This document shows, piece by piece, positions 1 to 8,084 of a stretch of 35,293 nt of DNA; the stretch's first letter is position 1; the number at the start of each line of letters is the position of its first letter. Origin of the DNA: an uncultured beta proteobacterium (GTDB lineage Bacteria; Pseudomonadota; Gammaproteobacteria; Burkholderiales; Burkholderiaceae_C); the NCBI GenBank assembly GCA_903954045.1, contig CAJBMJ010000071.1, forward strand, positions 1 to 35,293, read 5' to 3'. The translations under genes and the position numbers were made by a program. A model generated the notes under the pieces. It did not search any database. It saw only the letters and a list, made by a program, of their open reading frames with translations, and was not told where the DNA came from.

Positions 1-1074
1 CAGGTTCAAAACAGTCTGGTCTTTCCAGTTTTGGGGCAACTCAAAGCTGACTGAACCGCCCATTTGCGCGCTGTCAAAGCGCATTTTGAAACTCTTCATC
101 ACTTCAGCCCAGCCAATGGACTTGATGTCGGCTACCAGCATGAGGTCAGGACGAACCTGCCAGCTACCGCCCACGGCCAAGACGGCGGGCATCTGGAAAT
201 TGATGATCGTGATACGACCTTCATCCACAAACGAGGCGGTCGGGGCTCCTCCAGCATTGGCGGTCATGCTGGCGCCGCCGCTGCTGGTTTTCATATCCTC
301 CAGTGCTGACTTCAAGCGGTAGGAGGCGCCCAGGGTGACATCTTTGCTGACTTTGACGGTTCCGCCAATCTTGGCGCCCCATCCGGTTGCTTTGGCTGCG
401 CCGGTGAACTTGTCGTTGTCGGTGAAGTTGAGTCGTGCCCATGTGGCAGTATTCAGTGCTCCAGCACTAATGGCTCCGCCCAGCTGTCCGGTGCCGCCAG
501 TAACCATTTGTCCCAATTGCATGGGGGTGGCAGCCATCAGCATGTCCAGACCGGACCACATGTAGTCGATGGTGGCGCCAACCGTTACGTCAGGGTTGAC
601 TTGGTAGGCAATCGGAAGGATGAAGTTGCCAACGCTGAGTTCCGAGCGAGCAGCATCGCGAGAGCCCATGGCCAAAAAGGAGTCTGAACCGTATTCAGTT
701 CCCATACCTCCCTGTGCAAACATGCCAACACCGTATGTCAACGCACCGGAGCGGGTGACATAACCCAAGGCAGGCATCATGTAGGAAGTGCCGCCGGAAG
801 CAGCTTCGGGCATTCCCGGCATGCTGCTGGTGACTTTAGGGCCCAGAAATCCAACGGCAAGGTCCAAACGTGGTTGCGCAGAGCCCAGAGCCAGGGTAGC
901 CGGGTTCTGCGCCATAGCGGCCGTGCCGTGGTCGTACGCCTGTGATGCGCCGCCCATGCTGGTCGAAATAGGGCCATAGCCCTCCATCAACATGCCATTG
1001 GTGGCGAACGCCGAACCAGCGCCAAGCAGGGCGCAAAGCGGTGTGAGTGCAAAAAACTTCTTCGATATTTTCAT
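1..1074 (-). CDS. FadL/OmpP1/TodX-family outer-membrane transport protein, 3' end outside window
   Basis: The gene reads leftward from ATG at 1072-1074 and is open to base 1, giving 358 residues with no stop, so the C-terminus is missing. Residues 1-25 form a Sec signal peptide (basic start, hydrophobic core, cleavage near AFA). The mature protein begins TNGM, the usual N-terminus of the FadL/OmpP1 family of 14-strand beta-barrels whose N-terminus plugs the pore. The body alternates Gly-rich and aromatic strands, as in a porin. The family takes hydrophobic compounds across the outer membrane. It is the most distal visible gene of the soe operon, 59 bases after the Rieske gene. A role in uptake of a hydrophobic sulfur substrate is only inference. 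The substrate cannot be told from sequence. Confidence 0.88.
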   Translation of the reverse strand, partial: MKISKKFFALTPLCALLGAGSAFATNGMLMEGYGPISTSMGGASQAYDHGTAAMAQNPATLALGSAQPRLDLAVGFLGPKVTSSMPGMPEAASGGTSYMMPALGYVTRSGALTYGVGMFAQGGMGTEYGSDSFLAMGSRDAARSELSVGNFILPIAYQVNPDVTVGATIDYMWSGLDMLMAATPMQLGQMVTGGTGQLGGAISAGALNTATWARLNFTDNDKFTGAAKATGWGAKIGGTVKVSKDVTLGASYRLKSALEDMKTSSGGASMTANAGGAPTASFVDEGRITIINFQMPAVLAVGGSWQVRPDLMLVADIKSIGWAEVMKSFKMRFDSAQMGGSVSFELPQNWKDQTVLNL

Positions 1075-1133
1075 GGTTGTCTCCGATTTGTGGGTAGTGA
1101 ACAGGGTTGGGAACTTGAGGGGGAAATTGATAA

Positions 1134-1772
1134 TTACCAGAAAGCCATCAGACGGCCTTTGACAACCTTGGATTCGATGCGTTTGAGAGGGCTGTTCCCC
1201 TTTTTGATGCAGTCGCCACTCTTGGCTTCAAACTGCCATTGGTGCTTGGGACAGGTCAGCACAGTGCCCTTGACGGCGAGTTCGGGGATGTCGGTACTCT
1301 GGTGCGGGCAGTGGCTGTCATAGACCTGGAAGGACTTTTTGTCTCGGTAGATGAATAGGCCGCGGCCTTCGTGCTCGGCACGTGTCACCTCCCCGTCTGG
1401 CGCATCTTTGGTCGCCATGAGATCGCGCCATTTCCCGGGCGCCGGCGTCAACTGGGTAATGACATCAGGCGCAAAACCAGGGATGTTCATGTCAAGGATG
1501 ATGTCCACCGCCCAAACAATCTTGGCGAGACCCAAAATAGGAAAAGCCATCAACAGTGCGTCCAAGACCTCCATCGGGCTGCTGCCTTCGCGCAGCGCAC
1601 GGCCCAGGTACTGGCGAAAACCACGGTCGGTTTGCGAGTGCACCTTGCTGATGACCGAAATCAGATTCCGGGTCTTGGGATCCAGGTGTTTTCCGCTCTC
1701 TTTCAGAAACGCAAAATAATGACCAATAGTTTCCGGCCGGGTTTTTATCAGATAGTTCAGTGCGTCACTCAT
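1134..1772 (-). CDS. Fused carboxymuconolactone decarboxylase/AhpD-like and Rieske [2Fe-2S] protein
   Basis: This is a 212-residue protein with two parts. Residues about 1-105 are helical and look like a carboxymuconolactone decarboxylase/AhpD-type fold, but without the CxxC of active AhpD. Residues about 112-212 form a Rieske ferredoxin domain with ligands C155, H157, C174 and H177 (motifs CPH and CPKH). No signal peptide or membrane segment is seen, so it should be cytoplasmic and could carry single electrons. It lies 11 bases after the second SulP gene and in the same direction, so it probably belongs to the soe transcript. The Rieske call is firm. The CMD call rests on general resemblance. 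The function in sulfite oxidation is unknown. Confidence 0.8.
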   Translation of the reverse strand: MSDALNYLIKTRPETIGHYFAFLKESGKHLDPKTRNLISVISKVHSQTDRGFRQYLGRALREGSSPMEVLDALLMAFPILGLAKIVWAVDIILDMNIPGFAPDVITQLTPAPGKWRDLMATKDAPDGEVTRAEHEGRGLFIYRDKKSFQVYDSHCPHQSTDIPELAVKGTVLTCPKHQWQFEAKSGDCIKKGNSPLKRIESKVVKGRLMAFW

Positions 1773-1783
1773 GGTGTTCAGAT

Positions 1784-3586
1784 TTAAGTGCAGGTTAAAC
1801 GGTTGGATTGATTATGGTTGCTTTGCTCTTGAGACTGCGCACAGGGCTGCTGATTGCATTCGCTAAATATACGGCTACTGCATTCGGCGCAAATTTTCGA
1901 ATCCATATAGCGCATGGCAATCTGAATGGCTTCATTGGTGTTGTTCACTACAGCATCAGGTGCAAGGATGCCGTCTTCCTGAAAGTCACCCAACATGCCA
2001 CCAACTTGCTTGTTGGCGCGGGTAAAGATGACATGCTTGCCTTCAAATTTGGCATGGTGCAAGATGCCTTCGAGCGCACGCTGACCCGTGGTATCCATCA
2101 TGGATACTTTCAACATGCGCAGCACGTAGACGGTGGGTTTGTATTGGTGCAAAGCCACCCTGATGGTGCGCTCAAAGGCCTTGGCAATGCCGAAAAACAG
2201 TGGGCCGTGGGCCTCATGAAACAAAATTTGTGGGCAGACGCCCTGTTTTGCCAAGCCTGCGTAGCTGGTGTTTCCTGCCAGGTCGATTTCTTCGGGAATG
2301 TTCTCGCTCATGTGCTTGATGAACAAAAATGACGCGAGCACCATTCCCACTTCGATCGCTACAGTCAGGTCAATCAGCACGGTCAGGATGACCGTTGCGA
2401 GGTACACCGCACGGTCTGCACCGGGTGCATGTTGAAGCAGGTGTTTAGCGTGCTTGAACTCCCCCAGGCGACTAGCAACCACCACCAGAATTGCAGCCAG
2501 GACTGCCATTGGTACCTCGCTGGCCAAAGGCGCAGCCAGCAAAATAATGAGTAGAACAAAAATCGCGTGGGAGAACCCGGCAAAGCGTGTTTTTGCTCCG
2601 CTTTGAATGTTGGCTCCGGTGCGTGCAATCACCCCAGTGGCCGGCATACCTCCAAACAATGGAGACAGCAAGTTGGCTGCGCCCTGCGCGAGCAACTCAC
2701 GGTTGGATTCGTGCCGATCGCCACTCATGTTGTCGGCAACCACGGCTGAAAGCAGCGCCTCGACTCCAATGAGCACCGCAATGGTAAAGGCCGGCCGAAT
2801 AAGCTCGAGGATGCGGGAAAAACTGATGTTCGGCAGGCTCGGTGGTGCAAGTGTGGAGGGAACAGCGCCAAACAGGCTGGCAATGGTTTCCACAGGAAAG
2901 TCAAACAGAATGGCAAAGCTGGTGCCAACCAACAGTCCGAGCAGTGCACCGGGAACGCGGCTGAGAAAAGGAATTTTCGGTCCGTACAGGATCGCTATCA
3001 GAGTGATACCCGCCAAAAGCAGAGCCCAGTAGTTGACGGCAGACAAATGGTGAACAGTCTCGAGCATGTTTTCATGAAAGAACTCGTGCGCTGGCAGGCG
3101 CTGCACCAAGCCGTTGGCGTTGAGCAGTTTTTCGCCACTGGGCGAGTACAGCACCAGCCCCACCAGGTTGTTGAACTGTGTGGCCACGATACTGATGGCA
3201 ATGCCTGAAGTGAAACCCAGAACCACAGGGTACGGGATGTATTCGATGAGTTTTCCAAATCGCAGCCATCCCATGATGATCAGCAGTACACCCGCGATGA
3301 AGCCGGCAAGCATCACGTCCTGGAATCCATTGGGGGACTTCAGACTGATCGCTGCCAGTACCGGTATCAGCGCAGCTGCTGCGCCGGCAATCTGAAAGCG
3401 CGATCCGCCAAACGCAGCCACTAGCGAACCGGCAATGACCGAGGTCACCAAGCCCTGAATCGGCGTCGCCCCTGATGCAATGGCAAAAGCCAGACCCAAT
3501 GGGATTGAGATGACGGCAACGATCAGGCCCGCAATCAGGTCTGACTTGAGTAGCTCAAGCGTGTAGTTTCGAAACTGGGTCAGCAT
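1784..3586 (-). CDS. SulP (SLC26) family inorganic anion transporter with STAS domain, second copy
   Basis: This is a 600-residue membrane protein of the SulP family, which moves sulfate, bicarbonate or other anions. It starts with the family's cytosolic helix and the motif around DLIAGLIVAVISIPLGLAFA, continues through about a dozen membrane segments, and ends in a cytoplasmic STAS-like domain (about residues 440-560). The tail contains several Cys and Gln/Asn residues of unknown role. I chose ATG 3584-3586 because longer starts would run into the upstream SulP gene and add a non-family leader. An AGAGG lies about 10 bases before this ATG. It follows the first SulP gene by 19 bases, so the two are co-transcribed. 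Sulfate or sulfite exchange beside SoeABC is a reasonable inference. Confidence 0.88.
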   Translation of the reverse strand: MLTQFRNYTLELLKSDLIAGLIVAVISIPLGLAFAIASGATPIQGLVTSVIAGSLVAAFGGSRFQIAGAAAALIPVLAAISLKSPNGFQDVMLAGFIAGVLLIIMGWLRFGKLIEYIPYPVVLGFTSGIAISIVATQFNNLVGLVLYSPSGEKLLNANGLVQRLPAHEFFHENMLETVHHLSAVNYWALLLAGITLIAILYGPKIPFLSRVPGALLGLLVGTSFAILFDFPVETIASLFGAVPSTLAPPSLPNISFSRILELIRPAFTIAVLIGVEALLSAVVADNMSGDRHESNRELLAQGAANLLSPLFGGMPATGVIARTGANIQSGAKTRFAGFSHAIFVLLIILLAAPLASEVPMAVLAAILVVVASRLGEFKHAKHLLQHAPGADRAVYLATVILTVLIDLTVAIEVGMVLASFLFIKHMSENIPEEIDLAGNTSYAGLAKQGVCPQILFHEAHGPLFFGIAKAFERTIRVALHQYKPTVYVLRMLKVSMMDTTGQRALEGILHHAKFEGKHVIFTRANKQVGGMLGDFQEDGILAPDAVVNNTNEAIQIAMRYMDSKICAECSSRIFSECNQQPCAQSQEQSNHNQSNRLTCT

Positions 3587-3605
3587 GGGGTGTGCAGCCT
3601 CTTGC

Positions 3606-5723
3606 TCAAGCTTTGGCGCTAGTCGTCTGATTGACGAAGGCGTCGCCTTCAGTGGGCGGCCCAATGCGTTTGTAGATCTCGGCAATCGCCTGGTCTTCGG
3701 TGGCAAACAGATTCGATTCTGTAATTGCATCGTACAAACCTGTGGCACGCATCACATCGAGCACCTGTTTCTTGAGCCCGCTAAAGACTAGACTCACGCC
3801 GGAGTCCTTGAGCCGGTCAAGCAAGTGGTGGATTACCTCTTCACCAGAAGCGTCGAGTTGATTGATGCCATTGGCGACGATCAATACTACTTTTGCGTCG
3901 GGCTGGCTGGCAACCGCACCCAGCACAGCATCTTCAAAATAGGACACGTTCGCAAAGTACAAGGAGCCGTCAAAGCGCACTGCAACCATTTGCTTGCCTG
4001 TGGGGATGTCTGGGTAAACGAGCGTGTCGCGCAAGGTGCCATCACTATGTCGGCCCAATACAGCTACTCGTGGTGTCATGGTGCGATACAGGTACAGACC
4101 GAGTGCCAGCACTGTTCCTACCATGATGCCGGAATCGAGGTGTGGGGCAAAAGCCAGCGTAGCAACAAAGGTGACCAGGGCAGCCAGACCATCATGGCGA
4201 CTGGCTTGCCAGGCATGCTTTACTGCCGACACGTTGATCAGGCCCGTGACCGCCATGATGATGATTGCTCCTAGAACTGCCTGGGGCAGGTGGTAAAGGA
4301 GGGGGGTCAAAAACAGCAAAGCGACGAGCACTATCAGTGCAGTAAAGACCGAGGACATGCCCGTTAGGGCGCCGGAATTGCTATTGACTGCTGATCGCGA
4401 GAACGATCCGGATATGGGGTAAGACTGGCTGAAACTACCCACTAAATTGGCTAAACCTTGCCCGATGAGTTCTTGATTAGGATCGATTCGTTGGCGGGTT
4501 TTCGCTGCTATGGCCTTGGCGATTGAAATGGCCTCCATGAATCCGACCAAAGAAATCACCACGGCGCTCGCCAGCAGCGTCAGCATGGAGCTCAGACTGA
4601 GGTTCGGAACCTTCAGCTCGGGCAGACCTTGCGGAATCCTGCCCACTACTTCGCCCCCGCCCTGGAGGCGAAAAGTACCGTTGGAAACGCCGCGTACGTG
4701 ATAGATGGCATCTTGTTGGCGAGCGCCAGCAGGCGCTTTATCCTTTGCGTAAATGCCGGTCGTAGCACCCGCGCTGTCAACTTCCCGAACCACTTCAATT
4801 TGCGCAAGCTGCTTGCGTAACTGGGCACTCTGGGCGTTCTGCGCAGCAATGCGCGTTTGCACAATGGCCAACTCACCTTGGGCGCGAATCAGTGCCACTT
4901 TGTCAAGGGCAGAATCTTGTTGGATCGTCTTTATCTGACCGTTGATTCGGGTTTGCTCTAGGCCCAAGTCCTTTACGCGGTTGGCAACGTCATCCACATG
5001 TGTGACCAGTTCAAGCAAGGCAGGGTCTTTGATTTGTGCCAGATTGGCGTTGACATTGTTCTCAAAACCGAAGCCCCAAGAGATCAGGGTAGTTAACGCG
5101 ACCGCCACAAGCACGCCAGGGAGTTTGGGCTTGTACTTTTTTAGTCCCCACATCAGACCTATAGCCAGAATGCCCATGGCCAGAGTTGGCAGATGGGTGT
5201 TGCGCCATTGGCCTAAAACTCCCCAAAAATCGACCAGAAACTGGCCGCTGTTGGGCATCGACAGACCAAAAAGCTTGCTCACCTGCGACATGGCAATAAT
5301 CAATGCCGCTGCATTTGTGAAGCCCACGATTACTGGGTGGGAAAGAAAATTGACGATTACCCCAAGTTTGAAAATACCCAAGGTCAGCTGCACCAAGCCC
5401 ACCGTAAGTGCAAGCAAAATCGCGAGAGCAATATAGGTTTCTGTACCTGGCTGTGCCAAGGGCGCCAACGTGGAAGCGGTCAGCAGGGACACCACTGCCA
5501 CCGGCCCTGAGCCGAGCTGGTTGGAGCTACCCCACAGCGCGGCCACGGCGACTGGCAAAAAAGCGGCATAAAGACCAAAATACGCTGGCAGACCTGCCAA
5601 TTGCGCGTACGCCATGGACTGGGGGATAAGCACCAGTGCAACCGTTAAACCAGCCAATAGATCAGCTCTGAACGTTGGGCCGTGATAAGGAAACCAGCGA
5701 AGGAATGGAAATAGACGCTTCAA
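3606..5723 (-). CDS. SulP family sulfate/anion permease with coiled-coil insertion and STAS domain
   Basis: This protein has 705 residues, about 100-150 more than usual for bacterial SulP. The N-terminus shows the SulP signature (LIPQSMAYAQLAGLPAYFGLY at about 32-52), and membrane segments continue to about residue 220. The core resumes near residue 365, and a STAS domain covers about 570-690. Residues 221-365 are an insertion rich in Gln, Ala and heptad-like leucines, predicted coiled coil at about 236-315. By SLC26 topology this loop follows TM7 and should face the periplasm, which is inference. The gene follows the cytochrome gene by 79 bases in the same direction. It probably handles sulfate or sulfite leaving or entering the cell during sulfite oxidation. 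Anion specificity is not shown by the sequence. Confidence 0.9.
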   Translation of the reverse strand: MKRLFPFLRWFPYHGPTFRADLLAGLTVALVLIPQSMAYAQLAGLPAYFGLYAAFLPVAVAALWGSSNQLGSGPVAVVSLLTASTLAPLAQPGTETYIALAILLALTVGLVQLTLGIFKLGVIVNFLSHPVIVGFTNAAALIIAMSQVSKLFGLSMPNSGQFLVDFWGVLGQWRNTHLPTLAMGILAIGLMWGLKKYKPKLPGVLVAVALTTLISWGFGFENNVNANLAQIKDPALLELVTHVDDVANRVKDLGLEQTRINGQIKTIQQDSALDKVALIRAQGELAIVQTRIAAQNAQSAQLRKQLAQIEVVREVDSAGATTGIYAKDKAPAGARQQDAIYHVRGVSNGTFRLQGGGEVVGRIPQGLPELKVPNLSLSSMLTLLASAVVISLVGFMEAISIAKAIAAKTRQRIDPNQELIGQGLANLVGSFSQSYPISGSFSRSAVNSNSGALTGMSSVFTALIVLVALLFLTPLLYHLPQAVLGAIIIMAVTGLINVSAVKHAWQASRHDGLAALVTFVATLAFAPHLDSGIMVGTVLALGLYLYRTMTPRVAVLGRHSDGTLRDTLVYPDIPTGKQMVAVRFDGSLYFANVSYFEDAVLGAVASQPDAKVVLIVANGINQLDASGEEVIHHLLDRLKDSGVSLVFSGLKKQVLDVMRATGLYDAITESNLFATEDQAIAEIYKRIGPPTEGDAFVNQTTSAKA

Positions 5724-5802
5724 AATCTAATTCAATGAATGGGTTGGGTTGTACAAAATTGGCAGTGCCACTATTTCCGTTGCACAAGACCAGCAAGTAG
5801 CC

Positions 5803-6363
5803 TTAAAGGGCTTTTCGTATAGTCATGGCACCACGAATCTGTCCAATGGAATAGCCGGTCCCTTTGTCCGCCGGGTAGGCCGCTTGCAGCTTGGAGATCA
5901 CTTCTGGTTTGAGTGTGTCGACCGGACCATGGCAGGCTATGCAGATTTGCTGAACCGGGAGCGCTTTCATGTAACGATATTCCTTTTTGTCGCCCTCGGA
6001 CACTATTTCACCTTTGTCTAGTTTAGACAGGTTTTCCCCAGCGGCCGCACGTCGGTCAAACTCTTCCAACGCATTGCGTTCCCATGAATCTGGCACTGCT
6101 TTGGGGTTTCGGTTGCGCAAGCTCACGCGGCGAATGCTCCAGCCGCTCTGCTCGGAGGCCGCCTTTGCCATTTGAGGGGCTTTTTCTTTGCATACTTCAA
6201 TGGCCGACTCGGGTCCGCCTTTGCCAATTTCGTCTGTGAGTACCTGCAGCAGTTTGGGCGGAATGCTGGATGCCACGCTGCGAGCATCAGCCACCCAGGG
6301 AGCCTCATTAGCCCAGCCTGTCAGGCTTGACAACACAAGTAGCGACTGCAGTATTTTTTTCAC
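5803..6363 (-). CDS. Periplasmic Tll0287-like (DUF3365-type) monoheme cytochrome
   Basis: This 186-residue protein has an N-terminal signal peptide (about 1-18, cleavage near WAN). A single c-type heme motif, CIACH, lies at residues 141-145. The spacing and the surrounding text (conserved RNPxAxPDxWE-like stretch before the heme, GxSxGQIRGAMTIRK at the end) match the Tll0287-like or DUF3365 family of periplasmic heme sensor and electron-transfer domains. The gene sits 11 bases after soeC in the same direction. A periplasmic heme protein made with SoeABC could pass or sense electrons, but no partner is proven. The heme motif is certain and the family assignment is likely. Confidence 0.82.
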   Translation of the reverse strand: MKKILQSLLVLSSLTGWANEAPWVADARSVASSIPPKLLQVLTDEIGKGGPESAIEVCKEKAPQMAKAASEQSGWSIRRVSLRNRNPKAVPDSWERNALEEFDRRAAAGENLSKLDKGEIVSEGDKKEYRYMKALPVQQICIACHGPVDTLKPEVISKLQAAYPADKGTGYSIGQIRGAMTIRKAL

Positions 6364-6374
6364 GGTGGCTCCAG

Positions 6375-7316
6375 TCAGGAAATATTCTGGTAGTACAGGT
6401 TTTGCGGGTGGTTAGCTTGCGCAAAAAAGAACCAGCGCTCCGCTAGAAGGCCTATGTACTGGGTAACAAAGGCTATGAAGAGCACCTGCGTTGAGGATGC
6501 AATCAGGCCTATGGCAAGCAAGGCGATTGCCATTGGAAAGGTGAGTATCAAAAAACCCCACTTCACGGCTGACATAAGTTCCTTGCTGCGTCCGTGAAAG
6601 AACTCGCGTGTATTGAACGAACCACCCATGAACCCCTGTGCTTTTTGAACAATGCGCGGGTGCTTGATACCGATGGCGCTTTGCAAGGTTGACTTTGGCT
6701 TGAGTCTGGCATTGCGATACAGGGATAGGCTGCGTGTGATCCCGGCGAGTACGGTCAGTCCCGCTGCCATGGTTCCGTAGGGCTGAACCAGCGTTGGCAC
6801 CCCTGATAGCGCAGCCAACAGGGTGGCCAGCATCAGCCCTGACGCACACCCCAGAAGCAGGTAGTTGATCAAGGTCAGCGGGCTGGCCCATTCTTGTAGA
6901 AAACGCACGGACGCATAAATCATTGCTGTGCATACAAACAATGCAATGCAGGCCAGTGTGGTGAAAGCTCCGACAAGTCGCGGATTACCTTGCCCTGTGG
7001 CATGCACTATTGCGTAGAGAAACAAACCCAGCATGAACAAGGGTAGGGCGATGACCTCACGAGACAACCATGAAGTACGCCACATGGAGGCGGAGCGCCA
7101 GGCACGTTCAGGCCGGCCCAAATGGAAGAAAGAGGCCAGCAAGCCCAGGGCCGACAGTACGAGCGCCAACACGCTGCCACTGACAAGAATGCGCTGGCTC
7201 TCCAAAGGAGCCAGCCCTCCAAGGCCGGAAATGTCGGTGCCAAACAGCGCAAGGAACAGGCCCTGCGCGGCTCCGATGAGTGTTGTCAGAAAAATGACGG
7301 AAAAGGCGGGTTGCAT
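6375..7316 (-). CDS. soeC: SoeC: NrfD/DmsC-type membrane anchor of sulfite dehydrogenase
   Basis: This is a 313-residue hydrophobic protein with about eight membrane segments and the typical DmsC start (short N-terminus, helix, then FLALFG). It is the quinone-interacting anchor expected after a Mo-enzyme catalytic subunit and a four-cluster ferredoxin subunit. In SoeABC, electrons from sulfite oxidation in the cytoplasm pass through SoeB to SoeC and on to the quinone pool. The gene follows soeB by 39 bases. The order A-B-C and the sulfur context separate it from DMSO reductase, polysulfide reductase and similar complexes, although sequence alone gives only the superfamily. Confidence 0.87.
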   Translation of the reverse strand: MQPAFSVIFLTTLIGAAQGLFLALFGTDISGLGGLAPLESQRILVSGSVLALVLSALGLLASFFHLGRPERAWRSASMWRTSWLSREVIALPLFMLGLFLYAIVHATGQGNPRLVGAFTTLACIALFVCTAMIYASVRFLQEWASPLTLINYLLLGCASGLMLATLLAALSGVPTLVQPYGTMAAGLTVLAGITRSLSLYRNARLKPKSTLQSAIGIKHPRIVQKAQGFMGGSFNTREFFHGRSKELMSAVKWGFLILTFPMAIALLAIGLIASSTQVLFIAFVTQYIGLLAERWFFFAQANHPQNLYYQNIS

Positions 7317-7355
7317 AAGTAGTGTTGCAAAGGTGGTGCTGGGAACTGACCGCGG

Positions 7356-8084
7356 TCAGGTGGCGAAATCTTCGCGGCCTGGATCTCTGTGGGCGCTCTC
7401 TGGCTGTTTGCCGTCGATCTTCAATGGGTTGTCTACGCGCTCAAGGTCTTCGGCATGGATGCGAATTTCAGTCTTGCGCCTTGGCAGGTAGTGGTTCGAG
7501 GGACTGGTACCCCATTCGGGCATGAGCTGGTAGCCACCGCGTTCCGCAATCGCTTTGGAAACCACCGACTCGGGGTCATGAATGTCTCCAAACAATCGCG
7601 CGTTGGAGGGGCATGCCAGTACGCAAGACGGCTTACGCTCCGTTGTCGGCAACTTGGTATCTGTAACCCGGTCGACACAGAGAGTGCACTTGGTCATGAC
7701 CTTGCGCTCTTCATCCAGTTCGCGTGCGCCGTAGGGGCAGGCCCAACTGCAGTATTTGCAGCCAATGCACTTGTCATAGTCCACCAAAACAATGCCATCT
7801 TCGGCGCGCTTGTAGCTGGCGCCTGTGGGACACACGGGAACGCATGGTGGATCCTCGCAATGCAGGCATGACTTGGGAAAGTGCACTGTCTGCGTGTTCG
7901 GAAATTCACCGACTTCAAACGTTTGCACCCGGTTGAAAAATGTACCGTTGGGGTCCGCCCCGTAGGGGTTGACGTCAACCAGTGAACCAGCGGTGCCCGA
8001 GGTATTCCACTGCTTGCAGCTGGTGACGCAGGCATGGCAGCCCACACAGACATTGAGGTCGATGACCAGTGCCAATTGGGTCAT
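7356..8084 (-). CDS. soeB: SoeB: four-cluster [4Fe-4S] ferredoxin subunit of sulfite dehydrogenase
   Basis: The protein has 242 residues and four cysteine groups: CVGCHACVTSC near the start, CLHCEDPPCVPVC, CIGCKYCSWAC, and CTLC with a later CVLAC. This is the DmsB/PsrB/SoeB pattern that binds four [4Fe-4S] clusters. It relays electrons from SoeA to SoeC. The start ATG 8082-8084 overlaps the soeA stop as ATGA, which decides the start over a longer reading frame that would begin inside soeA. Translational coupling with soeA is therefore likely. No Tat signal is visible, in keeping with the cytoplasmic orientation of SoeABC. Confidence 0.92.
   Translation of the reverse strand: MTQLALVIDLNVCVGCHACVTSCKQWNTSGTAGSLVDVNPYGADPNGTFFNRVQTFEVGEFPNTQTVHFPKSCLHCEDPPCVPVCPTGASYKRAEDGIVLVDYDKCIGCKYCSWACPYGARELDEERKVMTKCTLCVDRVTDTKLPTTERKPSCVLACPSNARLFGDIHDPESVVSKAIAERGGYQLMPEWGTSPSNHYLPRRKTEIRIHAEDLERVDNPLKIDGKQPESAHRDPGREDFAT

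Noticed and set aside
1083-1110. Half-site TGGGTAG between the Rieske and FadL genes
   Set aside because: Only half of the palindrome is present and no downstream box is found, so it is not counted as an operator.
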